A stretch of DNA of 64,000 nucleotides from NCBI RefSeq assembly GCF_005576615.1, contig NZ_CP040330.1:868001-932000 (forward strand). Direction: 5' to 3'. The translations under genes were made by a program, and so were the position numbers. Below, one piece after another: positions 51,408 through 60,793 of this stretch (its first letter is position 1; every line of letters starts with the position of its first letter). The notes beneath the pieces are model-generated. The model was not told where the DNA came from and searched no databases. It was given only the letters and a program-made list of their open reading frames with translations. This DNA comes from Natrinema versiforme (GTDB taxonomy: Archaea > Halobacteriota > Halobacteria > Halobacteriales > Natrialbaceae).

Positions 51408-51543
51408 GCGCTGGCTGGGATTTGAACAACGCCTGAGAACCTGCTCACTGCGGTCGCAGAACCTCAGTCTGATACAAATCCCTGGATGATTTTCCAACAC
51501 TCGGACTTCTCGCTCCGCTCGTTGTTATTGAGTATCGAAAAAT
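51408..51543 (-). mobile_element. tRNA-Gly-derived mini-element, copy 2 (distinct interior)
   Basis: It starts with an exact 20-bp copy of the tRNA-Gly 3' end at 51408-51427, followed by AACGC, and ends at the next exact copy at 51544. The interior differs from the other two mini-elements, but the layout is the same: the boundary repeat faces an internal inverted copy (ACAAATCCCTGG, 51474-51485), and an inner stem includes CTGAG/CTCAG. No ORF. Period to the next repeat is 136 bp. Confidence 0.55.
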
Positions 51544-51671
51544 GCGCTGGCTGGGATTTGAACAACGCGAAGACGGTCCTGCTCGCTCACGTCGTTCGCT
51601 CGCAGGCTGCGACTTCTCTCGTTCAAATCCAGACCGATTCCTGTCGCTCACGGAGTTGTTCGCGACAGAAA
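51544..51671 (-). mobile_element. tRNA-Gly-derived mini-element, copy 3
   Basis: It lies directly 3' of the second tRNA-Gly gene. An exact 20-bp tRNA 3'-end copy is at 51544-51563, and an internal inverted copy GTTCAAATCCAG is at 51621-51632, so the pair can form a 12-bp stem around a GC-rich hairpin (GCTCGC...). The hairpin CTGTCGC/GCGACAG is at 51641-51667. It is nearly identical to copy 1, with a few substitutions. Confidence 0.6.
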
Positions 51672-51742
51672 TGCGCTGGCTGGGATTTGAACCCAGGTTG
51701 TGACCATGGCAAGGTCACGTGATACCACTACACTACCAGCGC
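51672..51742 (-). tRNA. tRNA-Gly (anticodon GCC), second copy
   Basis: Same 71-nt sequence as the tRNA at 51154-51224, with all four arms intact. Its own TATA box, minus-strand TTATACAT at 51773-51780, lies about 35 nt upstream, so a short leader is expected. The two copies are 518 bp apart and share downstream sequence, consistent with a local duplication. Confidence 0.95.
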
Positions 51743-52044
51743 CCTGTTGCACTCATACCTACTGCCGGATGGATGTATAAGGGTTGCGAATCGGTTCAGC
51801 ATCGGCATGCCCACGCATGGCGATTCTCGAGCTATCGACCGCCGAGTCGGCCCGTCTTGCAGCAATTTTCTCCGACTCCGCTGCGGATCGAATGGGACTA
51901 GTTATCGCGAGTGAGTGTGTGTCCGTTCGGCACGAATTCGTGGGTGTGAGCCGTTGACAGCCGGAATCGAATCCGCTATTCTTTTAAGACCCTCTCCGCA
52001 ATACATCGCTACAGTCTAGTGACGCGGCGCCGAAGCGTTTCGGC
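51743..52044. other. Intergenic region before the ribosomal operon
   Basis: It carries the second tRNA-Gly promoter near its left edge and the S10-operon TATA box at 51981-51988. Between them I see no gene, RNA or notable repeat. Confidence 0.5.
51981..51988 (+). promoter_or_regulatory. TATA box of the S10/spc operon
   Basis: CTTTTAAG, centred about 60 nt before the ATG at 52045, predicts a transcript with a leader of about 34 nt for the long ribosomal protein operon. Confidence 0.55.
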
Positions 52045-52920
52045 ATGACTGTCAGCGTACTCGTGCCGTCGTCGCTCAGCCGAGAAGCCGAGGACAAACG
52101 CGAGGCAACTCGCAAACTCGGATACGTCGCCCGCGCGGCGACGATCTTCCGTGCTGATCGCCTGGTCGTCTATCCCGATCGGGATGGGGAAACCGGGCAG
52201 TTCGACGGCGGGTTCGTAAGCACCGTACTGCGATACGCCGCAACGCCCCCCTACCTCCGCAACGAGGCATGGGGGATGCGGGACGAACTGGAGTACGCGG
52301 GCGTCTTGCCGCCGCTCCGCGCCATGTCACAGACCGGCTCCGAATCTACCGGTTCGGGGTCGTCAAGACAAGGAATCGTGACCGAGGTCGGACCTGAAGG
52401 GCGCGTCCGGGTCAATTGCGGACTGCAACACCCGATCTCCCTCAACGTACCGCCGAAAATGGCGGTCGAGGAGGGGGAGCGCGTGACCATCAGGATCTCT
52501 TCGCGACGACCGGTCCGGGCGAAGCTCGTCGATGAACCCCTTCCGGGGCTTTCGATCGAGCAGACGGACCTGCAGGCAGCACTCGGCCGTGAGGACGCCG
52601 GCGTTCGCATCGCAGCCTCCCGATTCGGTGCAGAACTCACCGTCGGGCGGCTCGAGACGCTGGCCGGACGCACCAAGCGCGACGGGATGACCGTCGCCTT
52701 CGGCGCGCCCGAGAGAGGGCTGCCGGCTATCCTCGGAATCGAGGAATCGGCCATCGAAGCGTCGTCCGGACAAGACGACGCGGCCGATAACGGAGTCGAA
52801 CCCACTGCCGATCCGGGGTTCGACCTCTGGCTAAACACGGTTCCGGATCAGGGAAGCGAGGTCGTTCGAACGGAGGAGGCTCTGTTCGCGACGCTTGCTC
52901 CCCTCTCACTGAGAGAGTGA
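52045..52920 (+). CDS. SPOUT-fold RNA methyltransferase (DUF171 / SPOUT1 family)
   Basis: A 291-residue putative RNA methyltransferase, first gene of the S10 operon. The N-terminus VSVLVPSSLSREAEDKREATRKLGYVARAATIF matches the C9orf114/SPOUT1 family. A small beta-barrel insert (about 110-165) is followed by the knotted C-terminal SAM-binding part with TVAFGAPERGLPAILG. Relatives methylate rRNA or tRNA uridines; the exact site is unknown. It precedes uL3 by 4 nt, so it is co-expressed with ribosome assembly. Confidence 0.87.
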   Translation: MTVSVLVPSSLSREAEDKREATRKLGYVARAATIFRADRLVVYPDRDGETGQFDGGFVSTVLRYAATPPYLRNEAWGMRDELEYAGVLPPLRAMSQTGSESTGSGSSRQGIVTEVGPEGRVRVNCGLQHPISLNVPPKMAVEEGERVTIRISSRRPVRAKLVDEPLPGLSIEQTDLQAALGREDAGVRIAASRFGAELTVGRLETLAGRTKRDGMTVAFGAPERGLPAILGIEESAIEASSGQDDAADNGVEPTADPGFDLWLNTVPDQGSEVVRTEEALFATLAPLSLRE

Positions 52921-52924
52921 TAGA

Positions 52925-53944
52925 ATGCCACAAGCAAATACACCACGCAAAGGCTCACTCGGGTTCGGCCCACGAAAGCGTGCGACCAGCGAGGTCCCAC
53001 GCTTTAACTCGTGGCCGGACACTGACGGACAGCCGACGCTCCAGGGCTTCGCGGGCTACAAGGCCGGCATGACCCACGTCGTCATGGTCGACGATAAAGC
53101 GAACTCGCCGACCGAAGGGATGGAAGAGACCGTCCCCGTGACGATCGTGGAGACGCCGCCGATGCGCGCCGTCGCACTGCGAGCATACGAAGACACGCCG
53201 TACGGTATGAAGCCGATAACCGAGGTCTGGACCGACGAGTTCGTTCCCGAACTCGATCGCGTTCTCGACCTTCCCGGTGACGACTACGACACCGACGCCT
53301 CCGAAGACGAGCTTCGGGGCCTCCTCGAGGAGGGTCGCGTCGACGACGTCCGCGTCATCACCCACACGGTCCCGGGGGACGTTCCCTCGGTGCCCAAGAA
53401 GAAACCGGACGTGATGGAAACGCGCGTCGGCGGCGGCTCCGTCGACGACCGCGTCGAGTTCGCCCTCGAGACCGTCGCAGACGGTGGCGAACACGTCATG
53501 AACGACGTCTTCCGCGCCGGCGAGTACGTCGACGCGAGCGGCGTCACGAAAGGGAAAGGGACCCAGGGTCCCGTCAAGCGATGGGGCGTCCAGAAACGCA
53601 AGGGCAAGCACGCCCGGCAGGGCTGGCGCCGCCGCATCGGTAACCTCGGCCCGTGGAACCCGTCCCGCGTTCGGTCGACGGTTCCCCAGCAGGGCCAGAT
53701 GGGCTACCACCAGCGGACGGAACTGAACAAGCGCCTCGTCGACATCGGCGACGGCGCAGACGCGACGGTCGACGGCGGCTTCGTCAACTACGGCGAAGTC
53801 GACGGACCGCACGCGCTGATCAAGGGCTCGCTCCCCGGACCGCAACAGCGCCTCGTGCGCTTCCGTCCGGCGATCCGACCCGGAGACCAGCCGCGCCTCG
53901 ATCCCGAGGTGCGCTACGTCTCCACCGCATCCAACCAGGGATAA
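52925..53944 (+). CDS. rpl3p: Ribosomal protein uL3
   Basis: A 339-residue large-subunit protein, second gene of the operon. Archaeal uL3 features are the start PQANTPRKGSLGFGPRKRAT, FAGYKAGMTHVVMVDD, and GTQGPVKRWGVQKRKGKHARQGWRRRIGNLGPW with the His that is modified in some species. It has an acidic haloarchaeal surface. It is 3 nt from the uL4 gene. Confidence 0.97.
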   Translation: MPQANTPRKGSLGFGPRKRATSEVPRFNSWPDTDGQPTLQGFAGYKAGMTHVVMVDDKANSPTEGMEETVPVTIVETPPMRAVALRAYEDTPYGMKPITEVWTDEFVPELDRVLDLPGDDYDTDASEDELRGLLEEGRVDDVRVITHTVPGDVPSVPKKKPDVMETRVGGGSVDDRVEFALETVADGGEHVMNDVFRAGEYVDASGVTKGKGTQGPVKRWGVQKRKGKHARQGWRRRIGNLGPWNPSRVRSTVPQQGQMGYHQRTELNKRLVDIGDGADATVDGGFVNYGEVDGPHALIKGSLPGPQQRLVRFRPAIRPGDQPRLDPEVRYVSTASNQG

Positions 53945-53947
53945 CAC

Positions 53948-54700
53948 ATGGACGCAACAGTACGAAACCTGGACGGCTCGGACGCGGGCACGGTCGAGCT
54001 CCCGGCGGTCTTCGAGACCAACTACCGCCCGGACTTGATCGGCCGCGCCGTGCGCGCCGCGCAGGCAAACCGAAAACAGGACTACGGCTCCGACGAGTTC
54101 GCCGGCCTTCGAACGCCGGCCGAATCGTTCGGCAGCGGCCGCGGTATGGCCCACGTCCCACGACAGGAGGGTCGCGCACGCCGCGTCCCCCAGGCCGTCA
54201 AGGGACGAAAGGCACACCCGCCGAAAGCCGAGAAGGACCAGTCCGAATCGATCAACACGAAAGCAAAGAAACTGGCCGTCCGCAGCGCCATCGCTGCGAC
54301 GACCGACGCCGAACTCGTCGCCGAGCGCGGTCACGAGTTCGACGAGGACGTCGAGACTCCCGTCGTCGTCGACGACGAGTTCGAGGATCTCCACAAGACC
54401 CGTGAGGTCGTCGACTTCCTCGAGGTAGCCGGCCTCGCGGACGACATCGAACGCGCCGACGAGGGTCGGAGCGTCCGCTCCGGTCAAGGGAAAGCCCGCG
54501 GCCGGAAGTACAAGACGCCGACGTCGATCCTTTTCGTCACCTCGAGCGAGACCGGCCCGTCGCGAGCGGCTCGGAACCTCGCCGGTGCCGACGTGACGAC
54601 CGCCGCAGAGGTCAACGCGGAGGATCTCGCGCCCGGCGCACAGCCGGGACGGCTGACCGTCTGGACCGAGAGTGCACTCGAGGAGGTGGCCGACCGATGA
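53948..54700 (+). CDS. rpl4p: Ribosomal protein uL4
   Basis: A 250-residue large-subunit protein. It begins DATVRNLDGSDAGTVELP, with the exit-tunnel loop GSGRGMAHVPRQEGRARRVPQ and then basic extension KAHPPKAEKD. A helix near DVETPVVVDDEFEDL is acidic. It overlaps uL23 by 4 nt. Confidence 0.97.
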   Translation: MDATVRNLDGSDAGTVELPAVFETNYRPDLIGRAVRAAQANRKQDYGSDEFAGLRTPAESFGSGRGMAHVPRQEGRARRVPQAVKGRKAHPPKAEKDQSESINTKAKKLAVRSAIAATTDAELVAERGHEFDEDVETPVVVDDEFEDLHKTREVVDFLEVAGLADDIERADEGRSVRSGQGKARGRKYKTPTSILFVTSSETGPSRAARNLAGADVTTAAEVNAEDLAPGAQPGRLTVWTESALEEVADR

Positions 54701-54951
54701 GCTCGGCCATCGAACACCCGCTCGTGACCGAGAAGGCGATGAACGACATGGACTTCGAGAACAAGCTCCAGTTCGTCGTCAACCCGGACGCCTCCAAGCC
54801 GGAGATCCGGGACGAGGTCGAGGAGCGGTTCGAGATCTCGGTCGAGAACATCAACACGCAGGTAACGATGAACGGCAAAAAGAAAGCGATCGTCCGACTC
54901 TCTGAGGACGACGACGCACAGGAAGTCGCTTCGCGAATCGGGGTGTTCTGA
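54697..54951 (+). CDS. rpl23p: Ribosomal protein uL23
   Basis: An 84-residue large-subunit protein at the tunnel exit, where signal recognition particle docks. It starts SAIEHPLVTEKAMNDMDF and has VENINTQVTMNGKKKAIVRL. Length is the archaeal standard. It overlaps uL4 and is 2 nt from uL2. Confidence 0.97.
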   Translation: MSSAIEHPLVTEKAMNDMDFENKLQFVVNPDASKPEIRDEVEERFEISVENINTQVTMNGKKKAIVRLSEDDDAQEVASRIGVF

Positions 54952-54953
54952 GA

Positions 54954-55676
54954 ATGGGACGACGCATTCAAGGACAACGACGCGGTCGCGGTACCTCCAC
55001 GTTCCGTGCCCCGTCCCACCGCTACAAGGCGGAGCTCGAACACAAGAACGAGGAAGAAGACGACATCGTCCGCGGGACGGTCGTCGACATCGAACACGAC
55101 CCGGCCCGATCCGCGCCGATCGCCGCCGTCGAGTTCGAAGACGGGGATCAGCGACTGATCCTCGCGCCGGAAGGCATCACCGTCGGCGAGGAGCTGCAGG
55201 TCGGTGTCAGCGCTGAGATCAAGCCCGGCAACACGCTCCCGCTCGCGGAGATTCCCGAAGGAGTGCCGGTCTGTAACGTCGAGGCCAACCAGGGCGACGG
55301 CGGTCGATTCGCTCGAGCCTCGGGGACCAACGCTGACCTGATCACGCACGACCGCAACGCGGCGGTCATCCAGCTTCCCAGCGGCGAGGTCAAGCGCCTC
55401 GATCCGCAGTGTCGTGCCACTATCGGCGTCGTCGCCGGCGGTGGCCGAACGGAGAAGCCGATGGTCAAGGCAGGGAACAAGTATCACAAGATGAAGGCTC
55501 GGGGCACCAAGTGGCCTCGCGTCCGCGGTGTCGCGATGAACGCCGTCGACCACCCGTTCGGTGGCGGCGGCCGACAGCACCCCGGCAAGCCAAAGTCCGT
55601 CTCGCGGGACGCCCCGCCGGGACGGAAGGTCGGTGACATCGCGTCCCGAAGCACCGGCCGAGGTGGAAACAAATGA
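54954..55676 (+). CDS. rpl2p: Ribosomal protein uL2
   Basis: A 240-residue large-subunit protein needed for peptidyl transferase centre formation. It shows [19 protein letters not shown] at the start and the conserved [20 protein letters not shown] near the end with the functionally important His. It overlaps uS19 by 4 nt. Confidence 0.97.
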   Translation: MGRRIQGQRRGRGTSTFRAPSHRYKAELEHKNEEEDDIVRGTVVDIEHDPARSAPIAAVEFEDGDQRLILAPEGITVGEELQVGVSAEIKPGNTLPLAEIPEGVPVCNVEANQGDGGRFARASGTNADLITHDRNAAVIQLPSGEVKRLDPQCRATIGVVAGGGRTEKPMVKAGNKYHKMKARGTKWPRVRGVAMNAVDHPFGGGGRQHPGKPKSVSRDAPPGRKVGDIASRSTGRGGNK

Positions 55677-56095
55677 GTCAGGAGTACCGAACCGGCCGTG
55701 AAGGTGAGTTCACCTACCGCGGCCACACGCTCGAGGAGCTGCAGGATATGGAGCTCGACGAGGTTGTGGAACTGCTACCCGCACGACAGCGGCGAAGTAT
55801 CCAGCGCGGTCTCTCCGTCGAGAAGGAGAAGCTTCTCGAGGAGGCCCGCGGCAAGGGCGAAGAGGAGACGGCGAACAACCCGATTCGAACGCACCTGCGG
55901 GATATGCCGATCCTGCCGGAGTTCGTCGGTCTGACCTTCGAGGTCTACAACGGACAGGCGTTCGAGCGCGTTCGCGTCGAACCCGAAATGATCGGCCACT
56001 ACCTCGGCGAGTTCCGGCTCACCCGGACCTCCGTCGAGCACGGTCAGGCCGGTATCGGCGCGACCCGATCGTCGAAGTTCGTCCCACTGAAGTGA
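55673..56095 (+). CDS. rps19p: Ribosomal protein uS19
   Basis: A 140-residue small-subunit protein. It has an archaeal N-terminus, [21 protein letters not shown], then [23 protein letters not shown] and the C-terminal [31 protein letters not shown]. It starts in the uL2 stop overlap and is 7 nt from uL22. Confidence 0.97.
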   Translation: MSQEYRTGREGEFTYRGHTLEELQDMELDEVVELLPARQRRSIQRGLSVEKEKLLEEARGKGEEETANNPIRTHLRDMPILPEFVGLTFEVYNGQAFERVRVEPEMIGHYLGEFRLTRTSVEHGQAGIGATRSSKFVPLK

Positions 56096-56102
56096 TCATC
56101 GT

Positions 56103-56582
56103 ATGGGAATCAACTACTCAGTCGACGCGGACCCCGACGCCACGGCGAAAGCCATGCTTCGGGAGCGTCATATGAGCAACAAGCACAGCAAGGAGGTCGC
56201 ACGCGAGATCAAGGGCCGAACCGTCGGCGACGCGAAGGCCTACCTTCAGGACGTGATCGACGAAGTACAGTCGGTTCCGTTCAAGTCCCACAACGCCGGC
56301 GCGGGTCACCGATCCGACGTCGACGGCTGGGACGCCGGCAAGTACCCGGAGAAGGTCTCCGGCGAATTCCTCGACCTGCTCGAGAACGTCGAAGCCAACG
56401 CGGATCATCAGGGCTTCGACGGCGAGTCGATGGAGATCGTCCACGTCGCCGCCCACAAGGTCGGCGAGTCCGTGGGCCGCAAGCCCCGCGCGATGGGGCG
56501 TGCCTCCTCGTGGAACACGCCGCAGGTCGACGTCGAGATCGTCGTCGAAGAAGTCGACGAGGACGAAGCAGGTGATAGCTAA
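56103..56582 (+). CDS. rpl22p: Ribosomal protein uL22
   Basis: A 159-residue large-subunit protein lining the exit tunnel. It begins [20 protein letters not shown] and has [21 protein letters not shown] near the tunnel loop. The C-terminus is acidic ([11 protein letters not shown]). Its stop overlaps the uS3 start. Confidence 0.97.
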   Translation: MGINYSVDADPDATAKAMLRERHMSNKHSKEVAREIKGRTVGDAKAYLQDVIDEVQSVPFKSHNAGAGHRSDVDGWDAGKYPEKVSGEFLDLLENVEANADHQGFDGESMEIVHVAAHKVGESVGRKPRAMGRASSWNTPQVDVEIVVEEVDEDEAGDS

Positions 56583-57550
56583 TGGCTGACGAACACCAAT
56601 TCATCGAGAACGGCCTGCAGCGGTCCCAGATCGACGAGTTCTTCCAAGAAGAGCTCGGCCGCGCGGGCTACGGTGGTATGGACGTCGCCAAGACGCCGAT
56701 GGGAACCCAGATCGTCCTCAAGGCCGAAAAGCCCGGGATGGTCATCGGCAAAGGCGGCGAGAACATCCGGAAGGTCACGACGGCCCTCGAGGAGAAGTTC
56801 AACCTCGAGGACCCCCAGATCGACGTCCAAGAGGTCGAAGAACCCGACCTCAACGCACGGATCGTCGCTGACCGACTGGCGAACGCACTCGAGCGCGGCT
56901 GGTACTTCCGAAAGGCCGGTCACACGACGATCGACCGGATCATGGAAGCCGGCGCGCTCGGCGCGGAGATCGTTCTTTCCGGGAAGGTCACCGGCGCGCG
57001 ATCGCGCGTCGAGAAGTTCAACCGCGGCTACATCAAGCACAACGGCGAGCCCGCCGAAACGGTCGTCGACCACGGCCAGGGCGTCGCGGTCATGAAACTC
57101 GGCACCATCGGTGTCGACGTCAAGATCATCCCGCCGGGCGCGGAACTGCCCGACGACTTCGAGGTCAACGAAGACATGGACCCCGAAGAGATCGTCCCCG
57201 ACGCCGTCGAGGTCAACGAGGAAGGCGGCGTCGAGGAACTCCTCGAGGGCGAACCCGAGGACGCCGAGGCCGCCGAAAGCGGTGCTGAGGCCGCGGCCGA
57301 CGAGACCGTCGAGACCGAAGAGGAAGCCGACCTCGACGAGGACGTCGTCGAGGAGGTCATCGAAGAGGAAGTCGAGGCCGACGCCGACGAGGAGTTCGAC
57401 GATGTCGAGGTCCCCAGCGGCGACGAAGACGTCGAAGAAGAACTCGAGGAACTCGAGGAAGACGTCGAAGCGGAAGCCGAGGAACTCGTCGAGGAGATGG
57501 AAGACGAGGAGACGGACGAAGCAGACCCCGACGAGGGAGGTGACGCCTGA
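56582..57550 (+). CDS. rps3p: Ribosomal protein uS3 with long acidic tail
   Basis: A 322-residue small-subunit protein. The KH domain carries [15 protein letters not shown]; the RNA-binding C-domain is [26 protein letters not shown]. After about residue 205 comes a 115-residue tail that is nearly all Glu, Asp, Ala and Val, typical of haloarchaeal uS3. The coding DNA shows short GAA/GAC/GTC-type repetition. The last base overlaps the uL29 start. Confidence 0.96.
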   Translation: MADEHQFIENGLQRSQIDEFFQEELGRAGYGGMDVAKTPMGTQIVLKAEKPGMVIGKGGENIRKVTTALEEKFNLEDPQIDVQEVEEPDLNARIVADRLANALERGWYFRKAGHTTIDRIMEAGALGAEIVLSGKVTGARSRVEKFNRGYIKHNGEPAETVVDHGQGVAVMKLGTIGVDVKIIPPGAELPDDFEVNEDMDPEEIVPDAVEVNEEGGVEELLEGEPEDAEAAESGAEAAADETVETEEEADLDEDVVEEVIEEEVEADADEEFDDVEVPSGDEDVEEELEELEEDVEAEAEELVEEMEDEETDEADPDEGGDA

Positions 57551-57780
57551 TGGCGATCCTCCACGTCGAAGAGATCCGCGACATGACGCCCGCCGAACGG
57601 GAAGAAGAACTCGAGGAACTCGAAACGGAACTGCTGAACGCGAAGTCCGTCCTCGCCGCCGGTGGTGCCCCGGAGAATCCGGGCCGCATCGGCGAACTGG
57701 GCCGCACCATCGCGCGGATCAAGACGATCCAGCGCGAGGAAGGCGACCTGGACGACGAAGTCGAAGCGCAAGCGGAATAA
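57550..57780 (+). CDS. rpl29p: Ribosomal protein uL29
   Basis: A 76-residue helical large-subunit protein at the tunnel exit. [28 protein letters not shown] and [19 protein letters not shown] are the two helices. Tail acidic. It overlaps uS3 by one base and is 14 nt from rnp1. Confidence 0.96.
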   Translation: MAILHVEEIRDMTPAEREEELEELETELLNAKSVLAAGGAPENPGRIGELGRTIARIKTIQREEGDLDDEVEAQAE

Positions 57781-57794
57781 CGTAACCACACACA

Positions 57795-58199
57795 ATGGCA
57801 CTGACACCCGAGACCCTGCCGCGACACGAACTCAACGGACTCCCCGTCCGAGTCGTCGAGAGCGACGACTCCTCGCGGGTGGGTCTGGAGGGACGCGTCG
57901 TCATCGAGACGACGAAGACCCTGTCGATCGAAATTCGTGACGACGGCGAGTCTCGGGTCGTGATGGTGCCGAAATCGGGCTCGACGTTCGAGTTCGCGAT
58001 CACAGATGACGCCGCCGAGGACGCGAAGTCCTCGGGGACTGCGTCCAAACTGGCCGATACTCAACCTGCGACGTTCGAGCAATCGGACGGCGCAGACGGC
58101 GCCGGCGAGGATGTAGCCTACGTTACGGTCGATGGATCGCGGCTGCTCTCACGACCCGCCCGACGCACGGAAACGAGTGGTGACTCACCATGGCAATAG
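57795..58199 (+). CDS. rnp1: RNase P protein component 1 (Rpp29/Pop4)
   Basis: A 134-residue RNase P subunit for 5' processing of tRNA. The Sm-like fold is in LPVRVVESDDSSRVGLEGRVVIETTKTLSI and ESRVVMVPKSGSTFEFAIT. The middle is acidic, and the end returns to basic (SRLLSRPARRTE). Placement between uL29 and uS17 is the archaeal norm. It overlaps uS17 by 10 nt. Confidence 0.93.
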   Translation: MALTPETLPRHELNGLPVRVVESDDSSRVGLEGRVVIETTKTLSIEIRDDGESRVVMVPKSGSTFEFAITDDAAEDAKSSGTASKLADTQPATFEQSDGADGAGEDVAYVTVDGSRLLSRPARRTETSGDSPWQ

Positions 58200-58624
58200 G
58201 ACTAGACGTTGAAACCCCTCCGGAACCAGCAAACCCGGAGGAATACGACTACGAGAAGTGTCCGTTCTACGGCGAACTCTCCGTTCGAGGACAGATCCTC
58301 GAGGGGACGGTCGTCTCGACGGACATGGATAAGACCGTAGTCGTCGAGCGAGAGTACGATGTGGCGGTCCCGAAGTACGACCGACACATGAAACGACGCT
58401 CGCGCATCCCGGCACACGTACCGGGCGTGCTCGAGCCGCTCTCGGTCGGTGACACGGTCAAGATCGCAGAGACCCGACCACTGTCGAAGACGAAATCGCA
58501 CGTGGTCGTCGAAGTAACCGAAGAAGCGACTGCCGAGGACCTCGCGGAGCTGACGAGCCAGGCCGAGCCTGAGCCGGCGCTTTCCGACGAGGACCTCGCC
58601 GCAGCCGAAGAGGGTGATCAGTGA
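58190..58624 (+). CDS. rps17p: Ribosomal protein uS17
   Basis: A 144-residue small-subunit protein. It begins [32 protein letters not shown], with the OB-fold core [38 protein letters not shown], and [25 protein letters not shown]. It has an acidic C-terminal tail of about 30 residues. It overlaps rnp1 by 10 nt and uL14 by 1 nt. Confidence 0.96.
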   Translation: MAIGLDVETPPEPANPEEYDYEKCPFYGELSVRGQILEGTVVSTDMDKTVVVEREYDVAVPKYDRHMKRRSRIPAHVPGVLEPLSVGDTVKIAETRPLSKTKSHVVVEVTEEATAEDLAELTSQAEPEPALSDEDLAAAEEGDQ

Positions 58625-59022
58625 TGGAGGCAATGAAAGCCGACGTCACGCAGGGCCTGAAGAAGGGCTCCCTGGTCACGTGTGCCGACAACACCGGCGC
58701 GCGCGAACTCAAGGTCATCAGCGTCGCGGGCTACCACGGCACCAAGAACCGCCAGCCGAAGGCGGGGATCGGTGACAAGGTGACCGTCTCGGTCACCAAG
58801 GGTACCCCGGAGATGCGCCGACAGGTCCTCGAGGCCGTCGTCGTCCGCCAGCGGAAGTCGATCCGCCGGCCCGACGGCACGCGGCTCAAGTTCGAGGACA
58901 ACGCGGCCGTCATCATCGACGAGAACGAGGAGCCCCGCGGTACGGAGATCAAGGGGCCGATCGCCCGCGAAGTCGCAGAACGCTTCGGAGCAATCGCCAG
59001 CACGGCGACGATGATCGTATAG
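58624..59022 (+). CDS. rpl14p: Ribosomal protein uL14
   Basis: A 132-residue large-subunit protein. The core is [37 protein letters not shown] and [17 protein letters not shown]-like, then [12 protein letters not shown]. The ATG at 58624 overlaps the uS17 stop. The next gene starts 2 nt on. Confidence 0.97.
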   Translation: MEAMKADVTQGLKKGSLVTCADNTGARELKVISVAGYHGTKNRQPKAGIGDKVTVSVTKGTPEMRRQVLEAVVVRQRKSIRRPDGTRLKFEDNAAVIIDENEEPRGTEIKGPIAREVAERFGAIASTATMIV

Positions 59023-59024
59023 AT

Positions 59025-59381
59025 ATGACTGAACAACCACACAAACAGCGAACCCAGACGGAACGCGCGCCGCTGCACCAGCGACAGAAGCAGCTGCACG
59101 CGACGCTGTCCGACGAGCTCCGTGAGGAGTACGACACCCGTCGAACCCGCGTCAACGCGGGCGACACGGTCGAGGTCATGCGCGGCGACCACGCCGGCGA
59201 GGAAGCCGAGGTCATCCGCGCGATCCTCGAGGATGGAACCATCCACGTCGAGGACGTGACCGTCGAGACGGCCGACGGCGAGGAAGTGCCGCGGCCGCTC
59301 GACCCCTCGAACGTCCGGATCACGGAACTCGACCTCGAGGACGAGCGTCGCGAGGCGCGTCTCGAAGGTGATAGCGAATGA
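59025..59381 (+). CDS. rpl24p: Ribosomal protein uL24
   Basis: A 118-residue large-subunit assembly protein. The N-terminus [31 protein letters not shown] is followed by the KOW motif [20 protein letters not shown]. The C-terminus is acidic. It overlaps the eS4 gene by 4 nt. Confidence 0.96.
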   Translation: MTEQPHKQRTQTERAPLHQRQKQLHATLSDELREEYDTRRTRVNAGDTVEVMRGDHAGEEAEVIRAILEDGTIHVEDVTVETADGEEVPRPLDPSNVRITELDLEDERREARLEGDSE

Positions 59382-60076
59382 CGAAACACCAGAAACGACT
59401 ATCGGTACCGAAGTCCTGGCCGGTCGAGCGAAAGACCGAGACCTTCACGGTCAAGGCCGACGCCGGTCCCCACGGCGAAGACGGCGTGCCGCTCGTCGTC
59501 CTCCTCCGGGACGTGCTCGGCTACGTGGACTCTCGGAAGGAAGCACGGTACGCCTTGTCCGAGGATTCGATCCTCATCAACGGCGACGCGATCAACGACG
59601 AACAGCGCCCGATCGGCATGTTCGACATCGTCGCGTTCCCCGAGCGAGGGGAGTACTACCGCGTCTTCCCCGACGAGGGCGGTCGGCTCGCGCTGACCGA
59701 GATCGACGAGGACTCGGCCCAGAGCCGCCTCGGCAAGATCACGGGCAAACAGCAAGTGTCGGGCGGCGACACCCAGCTGACGCTCCACGACGGGACGAAC
59801 GTCATCGTCGAGGACGACTACAGCCCGAAGGACTCGATCGTCATCGACAACGACGACAAGTCCGTCGTCGCACACTTCCCCTACGAGGAAGGCGCACTCG
59901 TGACGGCCGTCCGTGGCAACCACGGCGGCAAGGTCGGCGAGATCGACGCGATCGACGTCACCCCGGGCAGCGGCTCGAACAGCGTCGGCGTTTCGACGGA
60001 CGACGGCGGCTTCGAAACCGTCGAAGAGTACGTCGTCGTCATCGACGAGAACTTCACTGGTGATGACGATGAGTAG
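59378..60076 (+). CDS. rps4e: Ribosomal protein eS4
   Basis: A 232-residue archaea/eukaryote-type small-subunit protein. It starts [31 protein letters not shown], has an S4-like RNA-binding segment ([26 protein letters not shown]), and a KOW-containing C-domain ([17 protein letters not shown]). It ends overlapping the uL5 start by 8 nt. Confidence 0.96.
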   Translation: MTKHQKRLSVPKSWPVERKTETFTVKADAGPHGEDGVPLVVLLRDVLGYVDSRKEARYALSEDSILINGDAINDEQRPIGMFDIVAFPERGEYYRVFPDEGGRLALTEIDEDSAQSRLGKITGKQQVSGGDTQLTLHDGTNVIVEDDYSPKDSIVIDNDDKSVVAHFPYEEGALVTAVRGNHGGKVGEIDAIDVTPGSGSNSVGVSTDDGGFETVEEYVVVIDENFTGDDDE

Positions 60077-60614
60077 TGAAAGCGAGACCAGCGGCGACTT
60101 CCACGAGATGCGCGAACCGCGCGTCGAGAAGGTCGTCGTCCACATGGGCGTCGGCCAAGGTGGCCGCGAACTCGGCAAAGCCGAGGACATTATCGAGGCA
60201 GTCACGGGTCAGGAGAGCGTCCGGACCCAGGCGAAGCGAACCGAACCGGACTTCGGTATTCGTCAGGGCGATCCGATCGGCGCGAAGGTCACCCTTCGCG
60301 ACGAGGACGCCTACGAGTTCCTCGAGAAGTCGCTTCCGCTGACGGATATCTCGGCGGCGCAGTTCGACGACACGGGGAACTTCAGCTTCGGTGTCGAGGA
60401 ACACACCGACTTCCCGAGCCAGGAGTACGACCCGAACGTCGGGATCTACGGGCTGGACGTCACCGTTAACCTGGTCCGTCCGGGCTACCGCATCGCCAAG
60501 CGCGATAAGGCCACCCGATCGATCCCCTCGAAGCACCGACTGACCCCCGAGGACGCCATCGGCTTCCTCGAGGCCAACTTCGACGTGAGCGTGGAGGGCA
60601 CGGACGATGAGTGA
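60069..60614 (+). CDS. rpl5p: Ribosomal protein uL5
   Basis: A 181-residue large-subunit protein that binds 5S rRNA. It has [54 protein letters not shown] and the C-terminal [23 protein letters not shown]. Two ATGs, at 60063 and 60069, are possible; the second is used. It overlaps uS14 by 8 nt. Confidence 0.96.
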   Translation: MSSESETSGDFHEMREPRVEKVVVHMGVGQGGRELGKAEDIIEAVTGQESVRTQAKRTEPDFGIRQGDPIGAKVTLRDEDAYEFLEKSLPLTDISAAQFDDTGNFSFGVEEHTDFPSQEYDPNVGIYGLDVTVNLVRPGYRIAKRDKATRSIPSKHRLTPEDAIGFLEANFDVSVEGTDDE

Positions 60615-60792
60615 AAGCGAAACAGAAGAAAACGACCGCACGGGCGAGCACGCGGCAAAGCGAACGGGACAGGTCGAATCCTGTCAGCGCTGTGGCCGCG
60701 AGCAGGGACTTGTCGGGAAGTACGACATCAATCTCTGCCGGCAGTGCTTCCGCGAGATCGCCCGCGACATGGGATTCAGGAAGTACCGATAA
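60607..60792 (+). CDS. rps14p: Ribosomal protein uS14, zinc-binding
   Basis: A 61-residue small-subunit protein. Zinc ligands are the four cysteines in [10 protein letters not shown] and [11 protein letters not shown]. The first 20 residues are an acidic/basic tail ([18 protein letters not shown]). It overlaps uL5 by 8 nt and is 1 nt from uS8. Confidence 0.96.
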   Translation: MSESETEENDRTGEHAAKRTGQVESCQRCGREQGLVGKYDINLCRQCFREIARDMGFRKYR

Positions 60793-60793
60793 T

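Noticed and set aside
51027-51742. CRISPR-like array (20-bp repeats at regular spacing)
   Set aside because: Spacers are 108-116 bp, two are nearly identical, the repeat is the tRNA-Gly 3' end, and no cas genes are present.
52955-54487. Minus-strand ORF of 510 codons opposite uL3 and uL4
   Set aside because: Lies entirely opposite unmistakable ribosomal protein genes in a conserved operon.
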